DNA of 64,000 nucleotides, taken from the NCBI RefSeq assembly GCF_003626735.1, contig NZ_RBHX01000001.1, forward strand, positions 3,596,001-3,660,000. Direction: 5' to 3'. Source of the DNA: Microbacterium sp. CGR2. GTDB taxonomy: Bacteria; Actinomycetota; Actinomycetes; Actinomycetales; Microbacteriaceae. Of this stretch, positions 16,531 to 25,599 are shown in pieces. Both the position numbers and the translations under genes were made by a program. The notes under the pieces are model-generated. The model worked only from the letters and a program-made list of their open reading frames with translations, searched no databases and was not told where the DNA came from. How positions within the stretch are numbered: position 1 is the first letter of the stretch; each line of letters starts with the position of its first letter.

Positions 16531-17283
16531 TCAGGCGTCGCGGCGGATGAGGGTGACGGTGTACACGACGACGGAGAGGAATGCCCAGGCGAGAAGCACG
16601 AGGGCGGCAATGCCGGGCGGCAGTTCGGTGACGTCGTAGCCGGGTGTTCCGACAAGGCTTAGACTCGCCTGGTCGGGTAGGAACCGGATGCCGTCCGGCC
16701 ATTGCAGGATTCCGGTGGCGACGACGATGGGCAGGGCGATCATGATCGCCAAGGGGGCGATGGTGCCTTTGAGGATCCCTGCAAGCCCGAAGGCAATCAA
16801 GGACATGAGCAGATACACGCCGACCCACTGCGCGCAGTTCAGCGCGAGCTCCCATGGACTCAGGCCGACGGAAACTCCAATGACCAGGCGCGCCGGGACG
16901 ATCGCGATGAGGGCTGCTACGAAGCAGATCGCCACCGTCGCGGTGAGCTTGGCGAACGCGAGGGCGCCGCGGCGAGGAGTGGCGACCAGGCTTATCCGCA
17001 GTTGCCCGCCATGGTGCTCCGTCGCGGCCGCCCACACCGGAATGACGAGGAAGGCGTAGAGCGGTGCGAGCATCACCATGCCGAACGACGACAACCGGGA
17101 GGGCACGACGGCATTGCCGGTGTAGAACAGGAGCCCCGACGCGTCGATCGCGGCCAGAGCAAGGTTCACCGCCAGAGTGATTGCAAGTATGAGGACCGTT
17201 GCGGGATGGCTGATGATCTTCGTGATCTCCGACGCGATCTCATCGCGATGCCGAATATCCGGGTGTCGGGATGCGAGGGTCAT
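16531..17283 (-). CDS. ABC-2 type transporter permease
   Basis: 250 residues from ATG 17281-17283 (overlaps the upstream stop, ATGA). About six hydrophobic segments. Contains WAAATEHHGGQLRISLVATPRRGALAFAKLTATVAICFVAAL, the cytosolic ExxxGQLRxSLVATPRR motif shared with the other permease (TEFKTGQLGLSLVAVPNR). Together with it and the ATPase it forms a heteromeric ABC-2 exporter like those giving self-protection against antimicrobial peptides (LanFEG type). Gene order suggests immunity for the lasso peptide; this is inference. Confidence 0.85.
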   Translation of the reverse strand: MTLASRHPDIRHRDEIASEITKIISHPATVLILAITLAVNLALAAIDASGLLFYTGNAVVPSRLSSFGMVMLAPLYAFLVIPVWAAATEHHGGQLRISLVATPRRGALAFAKLTATVAICFVAALIAIVPARLVIGVSVGLSPWELALNCAQWVGVYLLMSLIAFGLAGILKGTIAPLAIMIALPIVVATGILQWPDGIRFLPDQASLSLVGTPGYDVTELPPGIAALVLLAWAFLSVVVYTVTLIRRDA

Positions 17284-18086
17284 CGGGCATCCCTTCTCCC
17301 GATCGCGATCAGCGCGCACGTGGAGGCGATAACGGCCCACGCCGTCAGGACGAGGGCACCTTGCAATGCGGTCCCGCTGAGCGGCACAGGCACGATCGCG
17401 GCGTCTTGGAACAGGAGGTTGCGTGCGGCGCTGAAGGGGAGGAACGCATCGACAATAGGGGCGATCATCGCGACGACCTGTGAGAACGTCAGCGTAAGAA
17501 GTGCGACCGAAACGATGATCCCGGTGAGCGCCCGTCGAGCGATGAGCGTGATCGCCGCTCCGGTCAGCGTGATGGTCACCACGAAGAGGATCACCCGTCC
17601 GGCCTCTTGCAGCATCGGAGTCGTCCACAGCAGGTCGGGGTCCCAGTCCTTGCTGGAGAGGTAGATCAGCACCAGGGCGATCACGATGAAGACGAGCGCG
17701 AGGCCTGCTGCGTAGAACGCGATGGCGAGGACCTTGCCGATGACGAAGCGCGCCCGGTTTGGCACGGCGACGAGACTCAATCCGAGCTGCCCGGTCTTGA
17801 ACTCGGTGCCCGCGATGATGGCACCGAGGACGGGAAGCAGCAGGCCGGCGTTCACGACCGCGGTGCCGATAGACCCACGCATCTGCGTGGCGACGTGCAC
17901 GGTGCCCAGGAAGGTCTTGGCTGTACCGTCTGGTTGCACGTTCTCGACCATGGAGACGTGGTCTACATACAGGCTGTGCTGCATATAGAGGAAGAGAACG
18001 ACGATGACGGCAGTGACGATCCAGACTCCGGGGAGAGTGACGAACTTCGTGGTTTCAGATCGAATGGTGCTGAGCATGGCTGTCAC
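17280..18086 (-). CDS. ABC-2 type transporter permease
   Basis: 268 residues; ATG overlaps the stop of the ATPase gene. Six hydrophobic segments: WIVTAVIVVLFLYMQHSLYV near residue 20, a first-loop extracellular segment, GLLLPVLGAIIAGTEFKTGQLGLSLVAVPNRARFVIGKVLA, then four more. Partner of the neighbouring permease. A small-peptide or antibiotic exporter is likely. No peptidase or substrate-binding domain. Confidence 0.85.
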   Translation of the reverse strand: MTAMLSTIRSETTKFVTLPGVWIVTAVIVVLFLYMQHSLYVDHVSMVENVQPDGTAKTFLGTVHVATQMRGSIGTAVVNAGLLLPVLGAIIAGTEFKTGQLGLSLVAVPNRARFVIGKVLAIAFYAAGLALVFIVIALVLIYLSSKDWDPDLLWTTPMLQEAGRVILFVVTITLTGAAITLIARRALTGIIVSVALLTLTFSQVVAMIAPIVDAFLPFSAARNLLFQDAAIVPVPLSGTALQGALVLTAWAVIASTCALIAIGRRDAR

Positions 18087-18796
18087 CAGCTCTGCCCTGG
18101 TTCGCTGCCAGTGAGAACGAAGAATGCGGCCTCCAGCGAGGCGTGCCCCTCAGTGATGTCATCCAGGGTGCCGTCTGCGATGATGCGACCTTTGTTGATA
18201 ATCACGATGTCGTCCACCGTCTCGGCGGTCTCGCCCATGAGATGACTGGACAGCAGCACAGTGTTGCCCTGATCGGCATAGCGACGCAAGAAGGTGCGGA
18301 CCGTGCGGATGCCTTCCGGGTCGAGCCCGTTCACGGGTTCATCGAGCACGAGGATGCGCGGCTCGCCAAGGAGCGCGGCCGCAAGACCGAGGCGCTGTTT
18401 CATGCCGAGTGAGTACTTGCGGACGCGAATCTTTGCCGCGTCCGTGAGGCCGACTGTCTCCAGCACCTCGGCGATCCGCTGGGTTGGGATGCGGTTCGAC
18501 TGCGCGATCCACCGAAGATGATCGATGCCGCGCCGCTCGGGCACCGCAGAGGCGCCATCCAGCATCGCGCCGACCGTGCGCAACGGCTGATCGATGCTCG
18601 CGTACGGCTTGCCGTCGATGAGTGCGGTGCCGCCGGTAGCGCGGTCAAGGCCCAACAGGATGCGCAGTGTGCTGGACTTACCGGCACCGTTGGGGCCGAG
18701 GAACCCGGTCACTCGTCCGGGCTTCGCGGTGAAGGTCACCGCGTCGACAGCGGTCTTGGGTCCGTACTTCTTCGTTACGCCGGTGATCTCGATCAC
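18083..18796 (-). CDS. ABC transporter ATP-binding protein
   Basis: 237 residues. Walker A GFLGPNGAGKSSTLRILLGL at ~30-50, signature region KYSLGMKQRLGLAAALLGEPR (SLGMKQR, as in many LanF-like ATPases), Walker B ILVLDEPVNGLDPEG, and H-loop LLSSHLMGETAE. Drives the two permeases encoded next in the operon. It begins 125 bp downstream of the response regulator gene, and a promoter may lie there. Confidence 0.92.
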   Translation of the reverse strand: MIEITGVTKKYGPKTAVDAVTFTAKPGRVTGFLGPNGAGKSSTLRILLGLDRATGGTALIDGKPYASIDQPLRTVGAMLDGASAVPERRGIDHLRWIAQSNRIPTQRIAEVLETVGLTDAAKIRVRKYSLGMKQRLGLAAALLGEPRILVLDEPVNGLDPEGIRTVRTFLRRYADQGNTVLLSSHLMGETAETVDDIVIINKGRIIADGTLDDITEGHASLEAAFFVLTGSEPGQSW

Positions 18797-18921
18797 AGAG
18801 CACGCTCCTCACGATGGTTGGCGGGATGCCGTTACTTCCACCGTGCCGCGCTTGGATCTGCGGTTGTGACCCCCGGAAGTGGACACTTATGACGGCCGGC
18901 AGCGCCGTGTGCCTTCGTCGC

Positions 18922-19578
18922 TCAGCGCCGCTCGTGCAGGAGCCCCGCCTCATGGGCGAGCACCGCGAGCTGCGTTCGATCGCTCACACCGAGCTTCTGG
19001 AACAGCCGCTTCACGTAGGTCTTGATGGTCTCCGTGCTCAGATGCAGCTCCTCCGCGATCCCCGGATTCGTCCGCCCTTGGGCGATGAGCCGGATCAGCT
19101 GGAGTTCACGACGGCTCAGCTGCGCCTCGGTGAAGGCATGGGGCTTCGAGCGGGGACGGGCGCTGAACTGCTCCAGCAGGCGCGACGTGACCTCCGGGGC
19201 AAGGGTGCTATGCCCGGCAGAGACCACCCGGACTGCCTGAAGCACCTCCTGCGCCGATGCGTTCTTCAACAGGAATCCGGCAGCGCCGTGACGCAGCGCT
19301 TCGTCGACGTACTCATCCAGATCGAACGTCGTCAGCACGATGATCCGCGTCCGTAGTCCTTCAGCGCCGCGGACCACGTCGAGACCCGAGCCATTCGGCA
19401 TCTGCACGTCGACCAGCGCTACGTCCGGCGTCCACTCGGACATCAGCTGCAGCGCCTCCTGTCCGGTGCCCGCCTCCGAGACGAGTTGGAACCCAGGAGT
19501 GCCGTGAAAGAGGCGCCGGTAGACGATACGGAAGTCCGCGTCGTCGTCGGCGAGGAGAACGGTGATCGGCCCGGTCAT
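18922..19578 (-). CDS. NarL/LuxR-type response regulator
   Basis: 218 residues from ATG 19576-19578, which overlaps the kinase stop (ATGA). Receiver domain: acidic pocket VLLADDDADFRIVY, phospho-acceptor Asp in PDVALVDVQMPNGSG, conserved Thr in IIVLTTFDLDEYV, Lys in AAGFLLKNAS. C-terminal LuxR helix-turn-helix: LSRRELQLIRLIAQGRTNPGIAEELHLSTETIKTYVKRLFQKLGVSDRTQLAVLA. Likely targets are the adjacent ABC operon or the lasso genes, both on the same strand. Confidence 0.92.
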   Translation of the reverse strand: MTGPITVLLADDDADFRIVYRRLFHGTPGFQLVSEAGTGQEALQLMSEWTPDVALVDVQMPNGSGLDVVRGAEGLRTRIIVLTTFDLDEYVDEALRHGAAGFLLKNASAQEVLQAVRVVSAGHSTLAPEVTSRLLEQFSARPRSKPHAFTEAQLSRRELQLIRLIAQGRTNPGIAEELHLSTETIKTYVKRLFQKLGVSDRTQLAVLAHEAGLLHERR

Positions 19579-20720
19579 ATCTGACCTGCCGCGGGGAGAC
19601 TCACGAGGAGCCGAGTGCCACCCTCGAGGCGGTTCGTCACCGTCATCGAGCCTCCGGCCGTTCCCACCCGCTCCCGCATCCCGGTGAGCCCCATGCCTGG
19701 ACGGTACCGGGCTGGGAGCCCCATGCCGTCGTCGTCGACGCGCACTGTCAACGACCCGTCCTCCTGCCAGATAGCGATCTCGCACCGGGTCGCCTCGGCA
19801 TGGCGCACAGTGTTGCTGAGCGCCTCCTGCACAACTCGTGAGACGATCGCGGTCAGCTCGTCGTTGAGCCCGGTAATGTCCATCTCAGACTGAACTTCTA
19901 GGCCGCTGACCCGCGCTGCGACCACGAGCTGAGGAAGAGGAGTCGCACGGCCCGGTCCCACGTCGCCGCGACGCAGGGACCGCACTAGCTGCTGCACCTC
20001 TTCCAGCGCACCGCGCGCGCGCTGTTCGATATCGGCCAGAGCCGCCCTCAGCTCCGCCTCCCCGAGACCGGTCAAGCTGCGCGACACGTCGGCTTCTGCA
20101 CTGATCACGCTGAGCGCATGGCCGACCACGTCATGCACCTCGCGCGCCATCGAGGTCTCCTGTAACGCCCGCTCGTACGCGGCCCGCCGATCGGCGGACT
20201 CTCTCACGGCCTCCAGGCGCTTCGCTTCGGCTTGTCCCAGCAGCCACACCGTCCCGATCACGACAGCTGAGAAGATGACGCGCTGATTTACCGCCGCTGG
20301 CGACGATGAGCCGTGGGTAAGGGAGACCAACACCATCGTGGCCACCGACGCGCCCCCGATGATCCTGCTCCGGCCTACGCGCTGCAGTGCAAGCGGATAC
20401 AGGCACCAGGCCACAGCCAGCATGGGGTCGGCGCTGACCTGCAGCATCCATCCCGCACCCGTCGCTGCGAGAGCGATGATCGGGGCCGCGCTCGGCAGCC
20501 GCCAGCGCAAGATGACGGCTGCAGCCGAAACGGATGCCAAGCAGATGCCCAGAACGAGGAGGCCGGCGCTAGGAGTGGACAACAGGCCCGGAACCCAGAA
20601 GACGACCACGAGCACGATCGCCACGGCAACATCGGGCCACCGCACCCAGGGCCTTCGCACGGAACGCGCAATTGAACGCGGGGATCTGCGCGTCCCGCGC
20701 GGTCCCTTGACCTCATCCAT
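19575..20720 (-). CDS. Sensor histidine kinase (HisKA_3 type)
   Basis: 381 residues. Four to five membrane segments within residues ~25-165, a coiled linker (ERALQETSMA), dimerisation/phospho-acceptor box REVHDVVGHALSVISAEAD with the phosphorylated His near residue 195, and the HATPase domain with VVQEALSNTVRHA (N box), VRVDDDGMGLP (G1), and GMGLTGMRERV (G2). It has no large extracellular domain, so it may sense a membrane event such as peptide attack. Partner of the response regulator gene, with which it overlaps. Confidence 0.92.
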   Translation of the reverse strand: MDEVKGPRGTRRSPRSIARSVRRPWVRWPDVAVAIVLVVVFWVPGLLSTPSAGLLVLGICLASVSAAAVILRWRLPSAAPIIALAATGAGWMLQVSADPMLAVAWCLYPLALQRVGRSRIIGGASVATMVLVSLTHGSSSPAAVNQRVIFSAVVIGTVWLLGQAEAKRLEAVRESADRRAAYERALQETSMAREVHDVVGHALSVISAEADVSRSLTGLGEAELRAALADIEQRARGALEEVQQLVRSLRRGDVGPGRATPLPQLVVAARVSGLEVQSEMDITGLNDELTAIVSRVVQEALSNTVRHAEATRCEIAIWQEDGSLTVRVDDDGMGLPARYRPGMGLTGMRERVGTAGGSMTVTNRLEGGTRLLVSLPAAGQI

Positions 20721-20847
20721 CCTGATGCTCCTCGGTTGGTCGGCAGGAAGCTGTCGCCGAGCACCATGCTGACATGGCCAAGCCGTCTGTGCACAGGCGC
20801 TGACGTCCGAGCGAGGACATAACGTGCCCGAATATGGAGGCGCGGAT

Positions 20848-21129
20848 CTAGGCCGCCGCCGTGAGGATGCGTACAGCCCGGACTGGGCCGAGACCGAGGC
20901 CGAGTCGGATCACCATCCGTGCTCCGGAGTAGACGCGGACACGTTCGCGTTTGATCGTGACGAGCATCGGCTCCCACTTGGGCTCACTTCGCACCGACGC
21001 CACGAGGCGCTGCATCTCGGGATCAGTCAGGCTACGGCTGACCAAGCGTCCGTCACCGACCTTCTCGACCAACTGAGCGAGATTCCCACACCTGCGGCAA
21101 CTATCGTCATACAGCAAGAATCTCTCCAC
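20848..21129 (-). CDS. DCC/thioredoxin-like thiol-disulfide oxidoreductase, lasso-associated
   Basis: 93 residues from GTG 21127-21129 (AAAGGATG upstream). The N-terminus FLLYDDSCRRCGNLAQLV holds a CxxC redox pair (Cys-Arg-Arg-Cys) in the DxxC context of DCC/DUF393 proteins; RLVSRSLTDPEMQRLV and EPMLVTIKRERVRVYSGARMVIRLGLGLGPVRA follow the same fold. Last gene of the lasso peptide operon, 4 bp after the exporter. The precursor's core has two cysteines, so a role in forming or checking its disulfide is a reasonable inference; comparable redox proteins occur in disulfide-bearing lasso clusters such as sviceucin. Confidence 0.75.
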   Translation of the reverse strand: MERFLLYDDSCRRCGNLAQLVEKVGDGRLVSRSLTDPEMQRLVASVRSEPKWEPMLVTIKRERVRVYSGARMVIRLGLGLGPVRAVRILTAAA

Positions 21130-21133
21130 GCGC

Positions 21134-22969
21134 TCATCCTTTCGTTCCTGGCGCCGACGTCGAAACAGCGTCTTCGGCGTGCCCAGAGGATAGGAACTGG
21201 CGGGCTGCCAGCTCCTGGTACAGGTCACTCGTCACCATGAGGTCGCCGTGCGTACCCTCGGCAACGACCTCGCCGTGATTCAAGACGACGATGCGATCTG
21301 CCGAGGCGACGGTGGACAGTCTGTGCGCGATGATCAGGGTGGTCCGCCCCGTCGCGGAAGGGGCGATGGCATCCTGCACGAGAAGCTCGCTTCTGCCGTC
21401 CAGACTTGACGTCGCCTCGTCCAGCAGCAGGACCGAAGCACGTCCTGCAACCGCCCTCGCGATCGACAGACGCTGTCGTTCCCCACCACTCAGACCTTGT
21501 CCATGTTCTCCCAGGACCTTGTCCAGGTAGGAGGTCGGATTCGTATCGTGCGGGTCGATAAGGCCCACAGATATCAGTGCCGCCACACACTCGGAATCGA
21601 CCAGATCGGATCGGCCGAGTGTCAGGTTCTCTCTAACCGTTCCAGGCAGCACGGCTGAGTCTTGATCGACGTAGGCGAGACGCGAACGCAAACAGTCACG
21701 CGATAACCCCTGCACGTCGCCGCCTTCGAAGTAGATCCGACCGAGCGTCGGCTCGTAGAAGCGCTCCAACAAGGCAAACAGGGTGGACTTTCCGGCTCCA
21801 GACGGTCCTACGAAAGCGACGGTCTCGCCAGCCCGAACCTCGAAAGAGACCCCTCGCAGAGCCCATGCCCGGCTCGGATCATCCGGTGAAGCACCTGACG
21901 GGTAGTCGAAGTGCACATCCTCGAACCGGATTACTCCTCCGTTCTGAGATGTCGCGCCGGTCACCGCATCCGAGGTGATGTCGGGTTCGACTGATTCGGC
22001 CCTGATCCGCAGTACCCGTGAGAGCGAGCCGAATGCTTCACCCAGTGACGCCACGATGCCGCCCACCGTCGCGACGGGTGCAGCCATCATCATGAGGTAC
22101 ATGATGAAGGCGCTGAGTTCGCCGACGCTGGTGACGCCTGCTGCTACGCGAAGAGCGCCTACCCCAACAACGACGATGAGGAGGGTCTGGATGGACACTC
22201 CTGAGACGGTCTGGAGAATCGCTCTGAGCCTCGCGGCCGTGTAGCCGGCGGATCGCACCGAGGCAGCGTGGTCCGCAGCCCGAGAACTCTCATGCTCTGT
22301 AGCCCGGGCCGCCCTAACGGTTCGGATAGCACCGAGAGTTAGTGACACGCGTTCGGCAAGCGAGCCCAGTGCGTTCTGCATGCGCAACCCGACGGGTCGC
22401 GTTCTCTTCCCGATTGCCAGCAGGACCATCAGTATGACGACTACAGCGACGAGAGATACCGCCATGAGGGTGAGGTCGATCACGGCCATCATGACGAGTG
22501 AAGCAAGAACGGTGAGCGAACTGACAGCCAGGTCTACGAGTCCGGACGTAAAGAAGTGCCTGGTCTCAGACACATCCGTCGTGACACGCGAGACCATGTC
22601 GGCTCGCTGCCTGCTCTCAACCCGGGCGATCGGAAGACGGTAGATATGCGCGATCAACCCTTTTCGCGCCTCGAACGCGTAGCGTTCTCCGGTTCGCTCG
22701 ATCAGCAGTTCCCGGATCGCTGTGAGCCCGGCGCCGAGGAGAAGCAACGAGACCAAGATGACCACCTGCCCGGTGGGGAGTTCACCATCGAAAGTGTCGA
22801 CGATCGTCGAAATGACGATGGGTTGGACCAACGACGCCGCGGCCGCGAACAGTCCTATGACGAATGCGACTGAGAGTGGTCGCCAGTACGGGCGGACGAG
22901 ATCCAAGACGTCGCGGAACCCCGCTGAAATTTCCTCGCCTGCGGCCGGCACTGCATCATTGTCATTCAT
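21134..22969 (-). CDS. Lasso peptide ABC exporter (fused membrane-ATPase)
   Basis: 611 residues. N-terminal ~330 residues form a six-helix ABC exporter membrane domain; the ATPase follows with Walker A FVGPSGAGKSTLFALLERFY, signature LSGGERQRLSIARAVAGRASVLLLDEATSSLD, and the H-loop LIIAHRLSTV. This is the D protein of lasso clusters: export and self-immunity. Its ATG overlaps the B2 stop. No peptidase C39 domain is present, in keeping with leader removal by B2. Confidence 0.93.
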   Translation of the reverse strand: MNDNDAVPAAGEEISAGFRDVLDLVRPYWRPLSVAFVIGLFAAAASLVQPIVISTIVDTFDGELPTGQVVILVSLLLLGAGLTAIRELLIERTGERYAFEARKGLIAHIYRLPIARVESRQRADMVSRVTTDVSETRHFFTSGLVDLAVSSLTVLASLVMMAVIDLTLMAVSLVAVVVILMVLLAIGKRTRPVGLRMQNALGSLAERVSLTLGAIRTVRAARATEHESSRAADHAASVRSAGYTAARLRAILQTVSGVSIQTLLIVVVGVGALRVAAGVTSVGELSAFIMYLMMMAAPVATVGGIVASLGEAFGSLSRVLRIRAESVEPDITSDAVTGATSQNGGVIRFEDVHFDYPSGASPDDPSRAWALRGVSFEVRAGETVAFVGPSGAGKSTLFALLERFYEPTLGRIYFEGGDVQGLSRDCLRSRLAYVDQDSAVLPGTVRENLTLGRSDLVDSECVAALISVGLIDPHDTNPTSYLDKVLGEHGQGLSGGERQRLSIARAVAGRASVLLLDEATSSLDGRSELLVQDAIAPSATGRTTLIIAHRLSTVASADRIVVLNHGEVVAEGTHGDLMVTSDLYQELAARQFLSSGHAEDAVSTSAPGTKG

Positions 22970-23412
22970 GACCTGAGCTCGCCCACTGCCGCGTCGTATC
23001 GCGGTGCCGCCCGTAGCATGACGCGCAGACCCTCAAGCGATGTGACTTCACCGACGGGCGTGCGGTCGACCTCGACCCAGGCGTGCGCCAAGAACGGCTG
23101 TTCCCTGATTCCGGTGCACCAGGTAAGGCCGTGCCCGTGAAGTCGCGCCAGTGTCGCGCTCGCCACCGACCGCGGGAGACAGCCCTCGCCCGCGCACAGC
23201 GTGCTCACTGAGACGACCAGTGTCCGATAGCGCTCCGCACGCTCTGGCGTTGGTCGCTTCCCTCCTGAAACGACAACCCGCATGGTCGATCGAAGCAGCC
23301 GAGGGGGTAACAGGCACAAAATGAACGCGACACCAACGGAGAGACGGGCAAGAAATGACTCCCCACGCGATCTGTCGGTCGCACCTGGTTCTGGCAGTAC
23401 GGCGCTACTCAC
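22966..23412 (-). CDS. Lasso peptide leader peptidase (B2, transglutaminase-like)
   Basis: 148 residues. The cysteine-protease motif CLPRSVASATLARLHGHGLTWCTGIREQPFLAHAWVEVD supplies catalytic Cys (GCLPRS, near residue 78) and His (AHAW, near residue 113) typical of B2 proteins (transglut_core3). B2 cuts the leader bound by B1. Overlaps B1 by eight bases and the exporter start by four bases. Confidence 0.92.
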   Translation of the reverse strand: MSSAVLPEPGATDRSRGESFLARLSVGVAFILCLLPPRLLRSTMRVVVSGGKRPTPERAERYRTLVVSVSTLCAGEGCLPRSVASATLARLHGHGLTWCTGIREQPFLAHAWVEVDRTPVGEVTSLEGLRVMLRAAPRYDAAVGELRS

Positions 23413-23671
23413 CGCGCACCTCGATCAGTCGCGCCTTCTTCAGGTCCCTCAGCAACGCGTCGATATCGCGCTTCATTGTCTCTGGATCGACGTTATAGTG
23501 CTCCGCGATGAGTGCGGTCACCTGGTTGAGGGACTTGCCTTCCTGGATGCCGCGGACGAACTGCGCGCCGACGCCGTTGAGATGCCAATAGACACCGCGA
23601 GCAGTGTCGAGAAGGATCGATCCGTCTTCAGACTCAGTCAGCTCCACCGAACGTCTGAGAACGACTGTCAT
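23405..23671 (-). CDS. Lasso peptide RiPP recognition element (B1, PqqD-like)
   Basis: 88 residues with the PqqD/RRE pattern: VELTESEDGSILLDTARGVYWHLNGVGAQFVRGIQEGKSLNQVTALIAEHYNVDPETMKRDIDALLRDLKKARLIE. B1 binds the precursor's leader (the YxxPxLxxxGxF stretch) and delivers it to B2. ATG overlaps the cyclase stop (ATGA). Length is typical. Confidence 0.93.
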   Translation of the reverse strand: MTVVLRRSVELTESEDGSILLDTARGVYWHLNGVGAQFVRGIQEGKSLNQVTALIAEHYNVDPETMKRDIDALLRDLKKARLIEVRGE

Positions 23672-25488
23672 TGCATACTCCCCACAGCGATCTTCGCCTT
23701 TTCATCTGCCAAGGAGCGGAGCCAGCGTTCCGCGAACTCGAGGTCCAATATGTCGGTGTAGGCCGCGCCGTCGGGAGAGTACGAGTTGGCGACGCGAATG
23801 ACCTCATGATCTTCGATGAGGCCCAGCTCTCCGAGGAAAGACCCCCCTCCAAAGAGATCCTTTACGCTGGACCTGATCTGCTGGTGCTGAGAGAAGACCT
23901 CTGCCGTGTAGTCACCCTTGTCGCGTCGAAAGAAGTACTCGATACTCATCGCAGGCGGTCGCCCCGCTGCGAGGAGCGGTTTCGTCGGCGACTGACGTGT
24001 GCGGTCAGCGTGGTTCAGGGACAGCGCCACGTCGATTACTCGTCTATCCAGGAAAGGGCTGTCGAAGACGATCTGCGGTGAGAGAGCGTTCATCCTCCGG
24101 ACCACTGCCCCGTGGACACTGAGATACGAGAGGATCTGGTGCTGGGTGCGATCAGGGCTCAACGACGTGACGCCGGACTCAAGCTCGGTCAGGCAGAGCG
24201 AGCTGAAACGCTGTCGCGCAGTCGCCGTATGCATGGGGCCGAAGTTGGGGATCTCGAGCCAATCTGCATAGCCGGCAAGGCTTCCCCGCTGTTTCGTGAA
24301 CTCACCCCTCGCCATCGAGCGCAGCTCATCGGCAAATGTTGACCGAGCTCCCAGCATCCGAAGCATGTCGAGCGTGGGGATGCGGTTCACCTTCCGGTAC
24401 TTCCGCAGCCACCGGAATCTCCTTCGGGTGTTCGTTCGGAGGAATGACCACGGCAGACTCGACACCTGCCCGAATAGGGCGTCTCCCGCGTGGCCGTTCA
24501 GATGCAGGCGGCTGCCGCTCGCGCCCAAAATCCGCTGAAGCGGAATAGCTGACGCCGCTGTTTTCGCCATAGCGCTAGGACCCTCGGGGAAGGCGCCCAC
24601 CGTTGCCGGTACAGCTTCGTCGATCTCCTCCAGCATCTGAAGGTAGGGCACGCGGACATGTCGAGACGCAATCTCGGTGGCAGCGCGATCTGACCATTTT
24701 GAGTCGTTGTTGAGGTCGTTGGCGCTGCTCATGTAGAAGGTGGTGAGATCAACACCGAGTTCCGCGAGAGCGAAGCACAGCGTTGTGGAGTCGAGTCCTC
24801 CTGAGAGATCAGCGCTGACCCTGTCCTGGTCAGCAACGCGGAGCATCAGGGCCTGGAGCATGGCGATCTTCAGTCCCGGCCCCGTTGAATCGAGGTCTTC
24901 GGTTGGCGACGGAGGCATCCACCACCGAGACGAGGCAGTGCGGCCATCGTCGTGAATCGTGACTTCCTCGCCGAAGCCCAGGGCATGCACATTGCGCCAG
25001 ATCGGCCTCCGCAAAAACGGATGCGTGACTTCAGAGTTCGCCAGCCTGCCAGCCAGGGAACCCAGATCGAGCTCGAACTGGTTCAGTGCGGCCAGCGGAT
25101 ACTGACTATCGGCTGCGAGGACGATCTCGTCGATTCGCGTCCAGAAAACAGAACGTCGCTGCGATACCGGTGCATAGATGCGTGTTTTCGTCCCGTCCCG
25201 CCCGATCAGAAGCGTGTCGAACTCGACGAATCGATGTGCAAGGGCTGCAAGCCCATCCATCCGATCTTGCTTCACCGCGCTTGAGAGGGGCTCATCGCTT
25301 TTGAGCTGGGAACCGACCATGACGACATCGACGTTGCGTCCCCGCGTGTGCACAAACTGCTCATCACCCAGCACCCACGGACGCCCAGACCTATGCGTGA
25401 GCACAGTTGCTCCGACGAGATCGTGGAGCGCGGCTTCAATTCGAGGCTCGATATCTCTGTCGGGCATTATCGCGAAAGCCATGGGCAT
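23668..25488 (-). CDS. Lasso peptide cyclase (asparagine synthetase homologue, C)
   Basis: 606 residues from ATG 25486-25488 (GAGGTGAG upstream); a second in-frame ATG follows two codons later. The ATP-PPi loop is DRVSADLSGGLDSTTLCFAL near residue 225. The N-terminal domain is degenerate relative to glutamine-hydrolysing AsnB (no N-terminal Cys), as usual for lasso cyclases. It adenylates the side-chain carboxylate of the ring Asp/Glu and joins it to the core's N-terminus. First gene after the precursor (111 bp apart). Confidence 0.93.
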   Translation of the reverse strand: MPMAFAIMPDRDIEPRIEAALHDLVGATVLTHRSGRPWVLGDEQFVHTRGRNVDVVMVGSQLKSDEPLSSAVKQDRMDGLAALAHRFVEFDTLLIGRDGTKTRIYAPVSQRRSVFWTRIDEIVLAADSQYPLAALNQFELDLGSLAGRLANSEVTHPFLRRPIWRNVHALGFGEEVTIHDDGRTASSRWWMPPSPTEDLDSTGPGLKIAMLQALMLRVADQDRVSADLSGGLDSTTLCFALAELGVDLTTFYMSSANDLNNDSKWSDRAATEIASRHVRVPYLQMLEEIDEAVPATVGAFPEGPSAMAKTAASAIPLQRILGASGSRLHLNGHAGDALFGQVSSLPWSFLRTNTRRRFRWLRKYRKVNRIPTLDMLRMLGARSTFADELRSMARGEFTKQRGSLAGYADWLEIPNFGPMHTATARQRFSSLCLTELESGVTSLSPDRTQHQILSYLSVHGAVVRRMNALSPQIVFDSPFLDRRVIDVALSLNHADRTRQSPTKPLLAAGRPPAMSIEYFFRRDKGDYTAEVFSQHQQIRSSVKDLFGGGSFLGELGLIEDHEVIRVANSYSPDGAAYTDILDLEFAERWLRSLADEKAKIAVGSMQ

Positions 25489-25599
25489 CTCACCTCGTGG
25501 AATCTTCGGGTCTATCGGGTGTACCAGACAGACGTGGATTGAGTGGAAGAGTTCGGGGCGGCGCGAATCGTGCGCTGCCCCGAACTCCTGCTCCGTGGC